A DNA stretch of 64,000 nt. Origin: Panaeolus papilionaceus. Its lineage: Eukaryota; Basidiomycota; Agaricomycetes; Agaricales. How positions within the stretch are numbered: the stretch's first letter is position 1; every line of letters begins with the position of its first letter. The stretch is taken from assembly GCA_015501605.1 (NCBI GenBank), contig JADNRZ010000007.1:1364001-1428000 (forward strand). The letters are read 5' to 3'. Positions 1 to 11,604 of the stretch are shown here, one piece after another. The translations under genes were made by a program, and so were the position numbers. The notes beneath the pieces were generated by a model that worked only from the letters and a program-made list of their open reading frames with translations, ran no database searches and was not told where the DNA came from.

Positions 1-1564
1 TGAAAGAATCCATTGAGATAAGGGGGATGGATTGATGCGCAAAGTAGAATAGTGATGCTGCTTTGCAGGTAGCTTCAGTTGGGGTTGGGAATTGAGGACG
101 AGAAGGGAGAAACCAGAACTATGAGTTTATATCTCTCCATTGGGTTATTGTCTTTTGCATAGTCAACCGCATGTTCCTTCCTTGACCCGCGTCACCAGAG
201 ACAATGCGAAGCATCAAGTCAAGCAGTGAACAGATTGAGGGTGACATGCATAGTTCGTTATTGTTACAAACATTGTTACGGGTAAGATGCCGAGGAAAGG
301 GCGGAACTATGGTAGCACCTATTTACAGCCATAAGACCGAGTTGTTAATTCTCATCCGGGTTGCGAAAATTCCAGGGTTGTGGGATTGTTCATCAGAGGC
401 GCAGAGTCAGACGCTAAGAGCACCGGATTGATGCAAAACAAGCTGAGTGACAATAAACAGTGGGCTCAGAAATAGCACGACGCCTCATGACAAATCCGTC
501 GGGGCAGTACGGCAGGATAGAGTTGCATAGTCTTCGTCGTGACAACAATAAAAGGCAAAATCTTGGTTGATATGACGTCGCCGGATTAGGAAGGAGGGAA
601 GACAAAAAGGTCGGCAGGAAGAAAGTCACAGTATCAAAACGTGTTGAAAATAGCACTGGATTCCCAGAGAGGTCTATAATACTGTAGAACACGAAATGAA
701 GGGTGCATGAGCGACATTGGCCGTGGTTGGACAATTGTACTCTGAGTCAGGGAACGATGTTGAGCGCAACAAAGTCGGTTGAAAATGGATTTTAGGGGCA
801 CAAATGGTGCAGGCCGCCAGTGCCGTACATTCATAAACTGGCATAGCGCAGTTCAAAAGTGCCGTGAAATGCATTATCACCTTAGAGTATTGATAACCCA
901 GTTGCGGTGCAAAGAACAAAAGCAAAGGGAGAGGCGATATGAATAAAAACCGAGATGAGGCACTAGTTTGAGGGTTTGTGGGCGATACAGGCACTCTACC
1001 ATGTGTCAAAAGTCACCAGAAATCATGTATAAGGAATTTGCGAGAGATAAAAGCAAGTTAATCCCGCCAAGCCCATATAGTTTGTCGACCAGAGTTGAGA
1101 AGTAGTCGGAAGTTCCGGCTGGAAATTCGTCCTTCGGGGCTGAGTCGACATATCGCCGGTGCTTCGAATTTCGTAAATCAGCTCGTAATTAAACAAAAAG
1201 CCATGAAATAAGCGGAAAAGCAAGCAAATAGCCAGACTAATGGAATACTGAAAAGGTCATGCAGAACAGAGGGAAAGGTTAGCCAGCGAGTGGTGAGATG
1301 AACAATGTGGATGATGTAAGACTTTCCTACGCTTGCCCCTAAGTATTGCAACCACTTCCCCTCGATTCCTCAAGATCTGGTGCCACATCTCAAGGCAACG
1401 TCACTCGCCATTTTGCATCGGCAGAGATGAGCGTTCTAAAACCTTGAGTCTACGCACAACTCTTATTGAAAGTGCACATAATCCGGACAACGACGACATA
1501 AAGTTGACAAGATACCACGACTACAAAAAAAATTGGCATAACTACCTACCTGCTATCTACATTC
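1..1564. other. Stretch without a supported gene
   Basis: Only short open frames are seen, on both strands, with no consistent splice phases, no TATA/start pair and no motif I recognise. It may hold the 3' region of a neighbour outside the window. Confidence 0.4.
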
Positions 1565-2305
1565 CTAGACCTCAGAGCGGCTTGCACCATTTCTCGACCT
1601 CTTTGTCTTCTTGGTTATATCCAAACTCTCTCTCAGGGTAACATAGATATCCCAAACTTCTTCAACAACAGGTGGAAGCTGAGCGCCTTCCGCCTTCGCC
1701 TGCCGAACAACGTCGGAATGAATAGAAACAAATGGTGCGAGCCTGTGATTAATAACGCCCCACCTTCCCCTAGGGTCATCCTCTTTTCTGTTGGTGATAC
1801 CTGGAGAAGGGAAGAAGTGATCCTTCAGATCGTTGTCGTATCGGGCCACTATCTCGATGATAAATGGCTCCTTTCCCGTGATACCCTGTAATTGGTTGGC
1901 CGACATCCATAAAAGGGGATCCAACATCAGATACTCGAAAACATCGAGCGCTATTTGAGTTTTCTCCCAGAAGGTTATGGTAGGCGAGGTGTAAATGGCT
2001 CTGTGAGGTGAGTGGCAAGCTGTCAACAACGTGGATCTGAGGCAAATTGAATTTTATGACACGTACTCAAGAACGGGATCAAATCTCTTCAACGGCTCGA
2101 GGTTTACCTCCTCGATAGGTGGCATCTCTGCATCTCCTGGACACATTTCCCACAGGACGTTCTTCAAGAGACATGTTCTCAGCTGTTGGCTCGAGGCAAA
2201 CAGCATCGGGTTCTCCGTAAACTGCAGGATAAGCCCGACCTCGACCGAGTCTGGTAGGTGGCGAGCCGCGAGTTCTGGAGTAGGTGAAGACGGCGGTGAT
2301 TGCAT
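1565..2305 (-). CDS. Hypothetical protein, 224 aa, two exons
   Basis: Exon 1 is 2305-2067 and exon 2 is 2000-1565; the intron (2066-2001) has GTACGT and CACAG borders and joins in phase 2, turning ...DPVLE into ...AIYTSPTITFWEK. The start at 2305 is the first ATG after a TATATAAC box 40-47 nt upstream. The protein is acidic to neutral, without signal peptide or membrane segment, and ends in a basic tail (KKTKRSRNGASRSEV). I do not recognise a domain. It is divergent from the next gene, with which it shares a 484-bp promoter region. Confidence 0.6.
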
Positions 2306-2344
2306 GATGGTGTTCGAATGAAGGGAGAAGATTCAATTTCCAAT

Positions 2345-2352
2345 GTTATATA
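2345..2352 (-). promoter_or_regulatory. TATA box of the 1565-2305 gene
   Basis: TATATAAC on the minus strand, 40 nt before the start codon. On the other side of the same divergent promoter, TATTTAAA (2670-2677) lies about 113 nt before the 2790 start. Confidence 0.5.
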
Positions 2353-2789
2353 GAAAATCTCTCTCATTGTTCGCATAGATACAAAATTTAAATGACCCAG
2401 ACGTTGCGAACTCGTGACTTGCGCGATCTTTGCAGTTGCTCATGAGATGGGCCCCGTATACCAACTATGACTGTTTATGATTCGAACATTGGTTTTCACT
2501 CCGCATTGTCACAAAGAAATTTTTGGTTTGCTCTTTCTTGTTACCATCGACACCATAGTGATTACGTCCTTTGTTCGGATTCACCGCGTCGCGTATCAGG
2601 GTGCCCGACCCTCCAACAATGTAACAATGAATCTGGTTGGGCTGTGTGTTGGCCCTCGATTTTGCGACGTATTTAAAAGTTGGGTCACTCAGGTTGACGC
2701 AACTCATACTTGTCGTTTTTTCCCCATTTTTATCTTCATTCAAGTCTCTTCTCATTGCAATCTTCTAGTTTCAATTCCAGTCACCACCG

Positions 2790-4566
2790 ATGTCAAGCTT
2801 ATCTCCAGCATTCTACACGCACCACGACAACGATGCAAAACCTCCAGGCTGCCAGTGTAGCTACGGGGCCTCCACATGCGTCCAATGCACCTTGATCATC
2901 AAGCGCAATATACAGGCCGTCTTCCTTGGGACACTTTCTCGAGACTCCTTCATGACCACATTTCGAGTTCCTGGTGTTGTCAGTTGGGTTGTCGAAAACC
3001 TACGGTTCTTCGATACTCAGGTACTCAACGCCACATCAGCTGAGTCTAGAGATAACTCTTGTAGAGGATTAGCAGTCGGTCTCTGGTACTTAACCAGTGT
3101 TATTCTGCGGAATGTTGACCCCACTGGGTCGTGGCCTGCGCCTATGGTTGGTTACCAAAACATACTCACTATCATGGCTAGAGATCGGGCTGACGGCGTA
3201 CCCACCGAATCTCATACTGAGCTTGATGCAGCTATCGACACATGTGGAGAAATTGTCCGCATCATCTACCACAAGCTCATCGCACCTCCTAGGGTGACTG
3301 ATAAAACCCCAGACGAGGATAATCTGATTTGGTATATCTACATCGTCGCGTATGCCGCACGTCGTTGGTCAAGGTAAATGATCTCAATTTCTTCACTAAC
3401 GCACGAAAGCTAACCTCCCGCAATAGAACCATTCGAAACTTCACCGAATGTGCGATTCCACTCCTCTTCCGAGTCTCCGTAGGCCCTACTATGCCAGCCC
3501 GTAACGAATTCGCTTGGTTTTGCCTCAGCTGCATCTGCAAGCCAGATCACCAATGGAACATGTTTAACGGAGGACCCAATCCCATCTTCCAAGTCGTGTG
3601 GAACACTTCCGAAACTGGAATTGTAATCCGGGAGCAAAACCAGAATTACATCCCGGTGCAGGCATTGTTGGACAAGATGTGCGCCGTCCTGAAGACGATA
3701 ACTGGGCTGGAGCAGGACATGGATATGGACCTCGCCGTGAGGAGAATGGAGTGGATCCTAAATGTGGCACACGGTACTGCCTCCATGACAGAGCACGCTG
3801 CGATAGGCATTGCAAGGCATCCTCAGTTTTTGGAACTACTGGCCGAAAAAATCGCATTGCTGTCGTGTCTAATCCATCAGGAAACACATGCAGTGTTCAA
3901 CCAGGCTATCAAGTAAGTGACAACGTTGTTTTATAGTAATCTTCACTCGCTCAATACGTTTGTAGGAATGTCTATGTACGCTTGAGCGACATCTGGGATA
4001 AAGCACTACTCGTCAGCAAAGTAGCGCCCATCCTCTTTCGAACGGGGCAATGGCACGGTGAATGCGAATTTCTGAGGGTGTGTATTCACTTGTGGGGAAG
4101 CTCAACTGATCACTTCCGCATGATTCCCAGTAAGTGGTATTTTACCGACCCTCTCACTTAAACGTCATTCTGATTCATGGTACCACACCTTTCAGTCACC
4201 CCGATGCAAAACGATGCGAACAAACCATTCATGCTCACCATGCTTGGCAAATTCTGTGAAGACCTCCTCAGTTTTCAGTACAGCCTTGGCCCAATGGCAT
4301 CGGTGAGAAATGTCCTCGACCAATACCCGGAAGGTCCGCGGTTCTTCGCATCCTTTGCTGCGCTGTGGACGGAGTTCTCGACTTCAAGCTACCGTTCGTC
4401 AATTAATGATACCTTCAAGCAAGCGTTGCAAACTGGAATGGTGCAGGTTCCATTTGATAAGCAGGAGATGTGGGTTAAATGCGACGCGTTGAAGCAGGAA
4501 ATCGCCCAAATGCAGAATATTTGTGTGTTGCTCGGTATCTTGAAGTCGAGAAATGCCTTCTTTTGA
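2790..4566 (+). CDS. Hypothetical protein, 534 aa, four exons
   Basis: Exons are 2790-3373, 3427-3912, 3966-4129 and 4196-4566. All three introns are 53-66 nt with GTAAAT/GTAAGT donors and AG acceptors, and the phases (2, 2, 1) fit without forcing. The N-terminus has a cysteine cluster (CQCSYGASTCVQC, about residues 25-37); the rest looks alpha-helical and lacks signal peptide or obvious catalytic motifs. A second cysteine pair (CLSCIC) lies near the start of exon 2. I cannot assign a family. The consistent exon structure argues that it is a real gene. Confidence 0.65.
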
Positions 4567-4809
4567 TAGTAGTATACATACATAGATGTTCAAATGCTTT
4601 TTTAAGGAAACATCGGTTCGAAACCTTTTTCATAATTGATTTTCTTATGCACCCTTGATGTGCGCGTGGTGAGGTCTGGGGTGAAAGGTGAGTGGTGGTG
4701 AAGGTGTGACTGGGGGATGAGGTGACGGGATGGAAAGTGAAGGTGAGACGCGCGATACGAGTTCGTGGGTTGAAATGTGAGAAAGGTGAGGATGAGGGAG
4801 GGTGAGGTG

Positions 4810-5105
4810 GGTGAGAGTTTAAATGAGACGAGGACGAAGGACGAAGACAACAAATAACGGATAAAAGCGCTGACTTAGATGCGCACGGGCACCGGACGAC
4901 GAAAAAGACGAAATACGAGATACGAGGGGGAAAAACGGACCTGCATTCGTTGTAAACTACGTACATGATATATGTAAAATAATGGGAAATCATAGAAATA
5001 AAAAAGCAATGCCTCGAATCTGCGAAAACCAAGAGCGCGCAGTGCATGCGCTGATGCGAACAGAAATAACCGGAACAAGATAGAAAAATAGGGGGGTTAC
5101 CGATG
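4810..5105 (+). repeat. Dispersed repeat R1, copy 1
   Basis: About 300 bp that align along their whole length with 39005-39332 in the same orientation, with many substitutions and small indels. Shared blocks include ATGAGACGAGRACGAA near the left end, CACCGGACGACGAARAAGACG, TTGTAAACWAYGTACATGATA and GAAAAATAGGGG near the right end. No coding capacity; the minus-strand open frames across it are by-products. The right end abuts the truncated kinase gene at 5201. Confidence 0.65.
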
Positions 5106-5200
5106 CGGTGCTCATCACTCTATCCAATTCACGTAGTAAATTTCAGGTTAGCAACTACGCTAGGTAAGCCCGGTTACGATAGTCATTGCTCCGATTCTTT

Positions 5201-6945
5201 ATGCTCAACGCACACTCCAGATCTTGTTTCAATGCGCAGCGTAACAGGACATTCATTTATCACGTCGTTTTCAACGAAACGGAAGTTCGTTTGTTCTACT
5301 TCGACCACTGCGGTCTCATGGTCTCCAACTGGATCAACTACCGCTCCGATCCCAACGTCCTCATTCGCATGATTCTTTTGACGTGCAACAGCGATAGCTC
5401 TGCTGTTGGGTTGGACCCTGCTGTCAAGTTTAGGGAGGCCAGCGGAGACGACGCCGACACCGAGAAACAGCAGTTTGAGCGCGTCTATACTCTGAAAATC
5501 GGCGACAAGGACATGGAACTGACAGTAATTGCCCTCACATGGGCGTCCAACGCGATCTCGGGAAGGAAGACCCTATGCTGGCGCGTCAAGGACAAGGACG
5601 ACAATGTTTACATTCTCAAGGAATGTTCTCGCCATGTCGAACGAGAACCCGCCGAGTGGAAACTGCTAGAAGAGGTTAAAGGCCTTGAGGGCGTCGGACA
5701 AATGGTCGGATATCAGGTATCGCAAAAGATCTCCGAAATGCGGTCTTCCATTGGCATGGAGTCCCCGTCAGAGCTCAAGGATCGAGAGAGATACTTTCTC
5801 CTCCTCGAAATGTACGGGTATCCCATCTACCACTTCAGCAGCCGTTTGCAACTCTTGGAGGCTTTGCGTGATGCTGTTCAAGGTAATGGTTTCTTTCCTT
5901 ATGCGTATTCTTGAACCGTCTCTTATCCACTCCATCAACAGGCCACTGGAATTTATGGAAGAAGAAGGGTGTCTTGCACCGCGATATCAGCAAAAACAAT
6001 ATTCTTCTCGGCAATTCCGACGCCGCGAAAGGTTTTCGCGGGGTGCTCATCGACCTCGACTTGGCTATATACACCAAACGCGACAAATCTCTCTTCGAAA
6101 AGGACTCTCGTACAGTAAGTAAAATCTTTTCTATGATATCTTGTATTGATGCTCAGATTAAACCACAGGGAACGCATGCCTTTCAATCCTTTATCATACT
6201 CTCCACCCAACCTCACCAGGCTCGATACGCTGCCCCTCACGACTATCTTGACGACTTGGAATCCTTTTTCTGGGTTTTAATCTGGCTTACTATGGGATAC
6301 GACGTTGTCGACAGGCAGGATTACTTCTCCCTGACCCCTACTAAGCAAGATGTCGAGGACCTGAAGCCCTTTGAAGCGCGTCCAAGCATTGCAGCAGACC
6401 GGAAACATAAGATTCTCAGTAAAAAAAAACCTCGGCTTGCTGATGGTTGGGGCGCAACAATGCAGAATATGGTGTCAGAAATGCGCCGATTTCTGGCTGA
6501 GCGGGTCGAGGACAAGGAAACGGCTCGCGACGAACGGATTTTGCTCAAACAGCCGTTCAAGCACCACCCACAGCCGTTGCTCGATCCGGAGATCCAAACG
6601 GCCGCGGAAGCTGATTATCCGCTGTTTATCGGGTTTATCGACGAGGCAATCGAAAAGCTCAGATTGGCGCCATATGAGAGCTCAGTCAGTCAGGTGCATG
6701 CCGATGATTCCGCGGAAACAGGAGATGCTACTGTCGCCCTTGGAACGAAGCGCGCTCGAGGTCCAAACAACGGCGACGATGAAGACAGTCTTGGGTCTAA
6801 GAGATCTCGTGGCGAAGGCTCCCGAACTCAAGCCAGCACAAGGATTGATTTTGGGCGCAGGTCCTCCGAGTCGGGACACCGCCGGTCGCCTCGCCTTCGA
6901 GCAAAAAGGGGATCCAAGAGTCAAGTAAGCAAACTTCGGGAGTGA
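5201..6945 (+). CDS. FunK1-type protein kinase, 5'-truncated
   Basis: Exons are 5201-5882, 5942-6114 and 6169-6945 (phases 1 and 0), giving 543 aa. It contains the C-terminal part of the FunK1 family: a lobe with the likely ATP-binding lysine in NVYILKECSRHVE, the catalytic loop HRDISKNNIL at about 240, DLDLA in place of DFG, then GTHAFQSF and YLDDLESFFWVLIW, both typical of the family. The tail is basic and Arg/Ser-rich (KRARG, KRSRG, RRSPRLRAKRG), a likely nuclear signal. FunK1 proteins usually carry several hundred more residues before the segment RTFIYHVVFNETEVRLFYFD; here only about 20 precede it, and repeat R1 lies directly upstream, so the 5' part looks lost. The start ATG is therefore uncertain. 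Confidence 0.75.
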
Positions 6946-7081
6946 TAGGCGACGCTGCTCGACACCACACTCTCTTCGACCTCCGAATTACTGGTTAGAT
7001 ACATGTTACATACACATTTCTATTCTTCTCCTCTCCGCTTTCAGATTTCTTTCTTCCCTTTTGGCTTGCATTACCCCCATC

Positions 7082-7755
7082 TATGGTGCGCCGTTTGCAC
7101 ATTTATTATTAGTCCTAAACATTTCAAGTAATTTCAAAACTTAAACTGAACTTTTGTAATTACCTGTTAAATGTAAACATCTTTTGGGCGCTTTCATTGT
7201 TTTCCCAAACATTTTGTGCGTCTATTGAGAAATTTAAGTTATTTCTGAACAATCTCCAAACATCTTTTGGGCGCTTACATCACATCTTTCAAAACTTGTC
7301 CATTTTCCTCGACATTTCTTGCGCGCTTACACAAATGTGCAGAACATTTTGAGCGCTTAAGCTTTTAGAAAGATAATGAATTTTGATGTCGTTTTTATTA
7401 TGTAGACTCTAATGAAATCATTAGCATGAATTCAGAAATTTAGTCTTTAAGCGCTCTCATTTGTTAGTGTAGATGAGATGTTGCCTTCTAAGCGCTCAGA
7501 AAATGTTTGAAGAGCCATCAAATTAGGCGAATATGTTTGATACTTTGTCATAAGCGCTCATAAATGTTTGAAAAATGGATCAAGCGCTCGAGGAATGTTG
7601 GAAGAACCTGTCAAACGCCCAAGAAATGTTTAAATAATATTAAAAGCGCCCAATAAATGTTTAGAATCACCAAGTAATTACAAAAGTTTAGATTAGTTTA
7701 CAAAATTATTTAAAATGTTTGGGCCTAATAATAAAAGTGCAAACGGCGCACCATA
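7082..7755. mobile_element. Foldback/MITE-like palindromic element, 674 bp
   Basis: The ends are inverted copies, TATGGTGCGCCGTTTGCAC at the left and its complement at the right, and similarity continues inward for over 100 bp. The interior is filled with about ten short repeats of the form AACATNTTNGGGCGCTT, in one orientation in the left half and inverted in the right half, so the whole element can fold on itself. CCCATC occurs directly on both sides (7076-7081 and 7756-7761), a likely target duplication; a TA duplication is the alternative. No transposase, so it is non-autonomous. It lies between the two FunK1 loci. Confidence 0.75.
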
Positions 7756-8321
7756 CCCATCTTATGTTCCGAGTTATACATATGTAGATATTCGTCCTCG
7801 CGTAGCCCCCTTTCTAGCAGTGTTAGGTTTTTCAATGTTCGTAATTGACATCTGTGCTCGAATTTACTGTTTTATTGGGGAATTATGTTTATGGTTTAAT
7901 TTTGAGATACTGGTCATTGTAAGTTTTCGATCGACCTGGCAAGAATTCATTTCCGGTGTCCAATATTTGTTGAAGTCTCACTTAGTCTTCGTTAATCCTT
8001 TTGGAAAGCCCACTTTTTGAATCCTTGTCTGCACTCGTGCATGACACGTTCCCAAATGACTTGAGGGAGGACTGGGTTAGGTTTTGGACGAGAACAATGG
8101 GGAGGAAGAAATCACTCAAGCACGTAGGTCATCACCTTTGGGGTGACAATGAATCATCGGACGCTCTCATTTTGTTCTCAACCCACAACTTTCACAGTAC
8201 CAGCTTAGCAGGCCATTCAAAGTGGACTCACTAGCCAGCTTAATTCAAGCCCATTTATTGACAGCTTTCCTACTGATACTGCGCGTCTGATTTGACGAAG
8301 CCTTTGATACAACCAGGGTCC

Positions 8322-9262
8322 ATGCGCGGGACATCTATCAACAAGTTCACGAACCGTTTACAGCTCTTGGAAGGCTTGCGCGATGCCGTGAAAGGTGAGG
8401 ACAGAAATCATTGTTTCAAAACACTTGGGCATAGAATCATATTCATGCCCACATTCTCTATAGGTCACTGGCATCTTTGGAACAACGGTATTATGCATCG
8501 CAACATCAGTTTAGATTCCATACTTCTGTGTAGCCCAACAGGTTTGAATTCCAACGGATCACACGGGATGTCCGTCGACCTGGACTTGGCTGCTCCCACC
8601 AACAGTGGTGATACATCTCTCTTCGGGAGCGTTTTACAAATGGTGAGCGATTTATTGGAAGCTCGCTATTGCGTGTGCACTGGTTTGTTTTAATAAACGA
8701 ACTCAACGCATCCATGCAGGGGACACATGCCTTCCAGTCATACATGGTCCTCTCCGCCCACCCTGACGAACGTTATCGCGCTCAACCGCATCACTACTTA
8801 GATGACTTAGAATCCTTTTTCTGGGTTATAATCTGGATTGTTTTAGGGAACAACATTATCGACCAAGGCGATAATGGCAGTATCACTCTTCAACCCAACA
8901 GCCGCGAATCCGATCTGCAAGTATTCGAAAAGGATGCACATTTCGCGGCAATCCAGAAGTGGTTCTATCTCAGTGCACCGAAGGTAGCAATCCCTGGGGG
9001 TTGGAGTGTTGCAATTGTGGATATGGTACAAAAAATGCGCCGATTTTTCTTGCAGCGAGTTGGTGTTAGACAAGCGGATCGAGAGTCGCAGGTTGATGAT
9101 CGTGTGGCCATGGCCTCTCAGTCGTTCCAACGCCTCCCAGAATTACTTCGGGATCCCAAAACCAAAGAGGCAAAAGAAGTGGATTTTCGTGCCTTTATTA
9201 AGATAATCGACGAGGGAATCGAGAAGCTTAAATCGTCATCGCTCCAGGGTTCGCCTGTTTGA
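8322..9262 (+). pseudogene. FunK1 kinase remnant lacking the N-lobe
   Basis: Exons 8322-8394, 8464-8642 and 8720-9262 keep the same intron positions as the FunK1 gene at 5201-6945, from KFTNRLQLLEGLRDAVKG through GTHAFQSYMVLS and YLDDLESFFWVIIW. The catalytic loop reads HRNIS instead of HRDIS, so the catalytic aspartate is lost; DLDLA is kept. No N-lobe or ATP lysine is found upstream, where the foldback element lies. It is probably a tandem duplicate that lost its 5' half; it could still be transcribed as a 264-aa pseudokinase fragment. Confidence 0.7.
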
Positions 9263-9520
9263 GTTGCGCAGGCAATGGGCTCCTGCAAGTGCGGTAAACA
9301 GCACTGTCACGAATGCATTTTCTGTAGTCATTTTTCGATTGATTTGCTCTGTTGAATTCATGTGTATTCTCTCCTATTGAATATTAAGCCTTTTTCAAGA
9401 CATTATTTTTATCTCTATCGTTTTGAATCCCCGTCAACATTCGTACGGAACACGTCCCAGTCGCCCAAGCCACGCTGGCCGTCAACTCGAACAATGGGAC
9501 AGGGCCCTCTATAAATCATA

Positions 9521-9961
9521 ATGATTTGTGCGACAGCTCTCGTAGGTGTCATTGTAAACGGTATCCTTACTTCAGAGGTAAACCGCGGACAGACTAGTGA
9601 GGGGTCGATAGATAGCTTGACAATGACGATCTACTCTGTGGACCCGAGAGAGAGAGCGCGCGATGTGAAGATTCGGGAGGTTTGGCAGGTGAAAAACTTG
9701 AACTTGAAATTTAATGGGATCTCGAGTCCTGTCGAGGGGACGATGGTTGACAAGCTTAAGGTGGTTAAAGAGAACTCGAAAGGGTATGGGGATTATGCTT
9801 CGTTTGTTGGGTTTGTTGAGAAGGTGTTGAGAGACTTGGGATGGGGGTGGAAAAGCGCCGAAGCTGATTATTCTTCGATGGTTTATACTTGTACGTACGT
9901 TATACGCAGAGATGAGGAGAAGAACCTCGTTTCGTTTCTTGAAAGGCCAACAAGCTGGTGA
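9521..9961 (+). CDS. Possible small hypothetical protein, 146 aa
   Basis: Single open frame from an ATG just after CTATAAATCAT. Composition is mixed hydrophilic with no recognised domain; it could be a gene remnant or chance. The TATA-like sequence is too close (about 10 nt) to serve this ATG, so either the start or the gene itself is doubtful. Confidence 0.25.
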   Translation: MICATALVGVIVNGILTSEVNRGQTSEGSIDSLTMTIYSVDPRERARDVKIREVWQVKNLNLKFNGISSPVEGTMVDKLKVVKENSKGYGDYASFVGFVEKVLRDLGWGWKSAEADYSSMVYTCTYVIRRDEEKNLVSFLERPTSW

Positions 9962-11496
9962 GGATGTGTTGGACTTGAGATGATTATTATTATTTATGGT
10001 TCGTGAAAAGGATTACATTGCGAGTCTACTGGATTGAGAGAAGGTTTTAAGAGGGATACGAGGGTTGTTGATAGAACGAAAAGAGCGCAAGCAATCCAGC
10101 TAAAGTATTGAAAGTTGTGCGTTCATCAGTTGTCAGAGACCGTACCTATGTGAATCGACTCGGAGATGGACATAGTCGCACGACAAATTACAGCACACGA
10201 CACAAGCGACGCGACAAGAGGAGGAGTGCTCCTTACGTCCACCCCGACTCGGTGATCATCGAATCTGGGGTAAGTCCGTTGTGTGAGACAGACAGAAAGG
10301 AACGTGGATGGTCAGGTGGTTGGTGAGCGTGAGTCTGGGAGACAATTTTTTAATAATAGCGAATCTTATTCCTAACGCCTGGAGATTGTCAAGGTCTAGA
10401 CGTCGACGGTGGAAGCAGGGAGATAGAGGGAGGCCGGGTGAGTCGTGGTCTGTGAACGAGTTTGAATAATAATTTTGGAAATGATTTGTTGTTCTGATTG
10501 ATTCAGAATAAACAATTCCTTGTTCAACAGGACTCTCTCCTCGTCATTCCGACTCGGTGTAATATCGTCAACTCCTTTTCAGGTTTTAAAGGTCAGTATT
10601 TGAATAAATTAAACTTGGAATTTATTTACTTATATTTCTTATTATTCACCTCTCAATCTCACCATCGTCCTCGATCTTCACCAACAAGACTGGCAACGCC
10701 CTGCTCGTGTCAGTCTCGTGTTGCACTGTTCAGGCTCAAGACGTCAACGTCCTGGGTTAAAGAGTAACTAAACTCAGGTTCAGAAGTCAGGCTACATAAA
10801 GCTGCCGTCAAATCTTCGGTTCAGCTCAGCATCATCTGTCTCTGTTCGTCTATACCACCCACAACCACCCACCAAAACGCCCCTCAAATACCAATATTCA
10901 TCATCTTATAACCCAATCAGGTGCGCATCTCCACCCTTGGCCAAACCACATTTTTCCTATTTTTATATCCGGGCGTATGGCCCTGTTTCATGCCTGGATC
11001 CTGTCATGCCCGGTCGGAAGCTCGGACAGGTCATGGATATGTATAATGTAATGTAATTCAATGGATGGAATGGGGTGACAGGACACTTGAGCAGAGCACG
11101 GGATTTGGGTGAACTGGATGGATGGATTGGGGGAATGAATGATCAAATCAAGCTGCCTGCTTGTCTGTCTGTTGACACACTGCGTTCACTGCAGTTCTCT
11201 CTCCTCCAACGCACGTCTGCCAGCTCTCTACGTTGGCGTCGCTTTGCTCTGCTTTTATTGCTGCTAGTTCATCTCTGTGTTCAAGTTTAATCTCTGCTTT
11301 GTTTTCATCTGCATCTTCATCTCCAAGTTGGATGTTGTGGCCACCCACTAACTTGGACTTGATTCTGATAACTCATAGATCCTTTTCGTCGTACTCGTCG
11401 AGCAAACAGCACAGACGTCTTTTCACTGCATGAATTAGGCTGTGTCGACGAGGTTAGGGCATCAACAAAACCCCATCTTTCCACTTTCCATCTGTC
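9962..11496. other. Intergenic stretch
   Basis: Several short frames occur, none with a motif or consistent exons. 10840-10920 is C/A-rich and 11510-11590, just before the next gene, is CT-rich, a common feature of fungal promoters and 5' leaders. Confidence 0.4.
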
Positions 11497-11502
11497 TATA
11501 AA
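11497..11502 (+). promoter_or_regulatory. TATA box of the TPR gene
   Basis: TATAAA 103-108 nt upstream of the ATG at 11605, followed by a CT-rich tract (TCTCTCACCTTCTCTCACTC), a usual layout for a well expressed fungal gene. Confidence 0.5.
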
Positions 11503-11604
11503 CACCAGATCACTCTCTCACCTTCTCTCACTCTCACCACTCCCCACGTTGACGTACCACCACTTCCCCAGACCTCCTCATCGCTCAACGTTTAACTCGC
11601 AACC

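Noticed and set aside
4475..5047. 190-aa minus-strand open frame
   Set aside because: Covers the last exon of the 2790 gene and repeat R1; no motif. The similar frame at 38949-39344 reflects the R1 repeat, not a gene family.
7715..8020. 101-aa plus-strand open frame
   Set aside because: Starts inside the right end of the foldback element and runs into flanking DNA; no support.
8001..8234. 77-aa frame as a possible 5' exon of the second FunK1 copy
   Set aside because: Does not resemble the N-lobe or any other FunK1 segment.
10108..10767. Two short open frames
   Set aside because: No motif, no consistent splice sites and no promoter; most likely chance.
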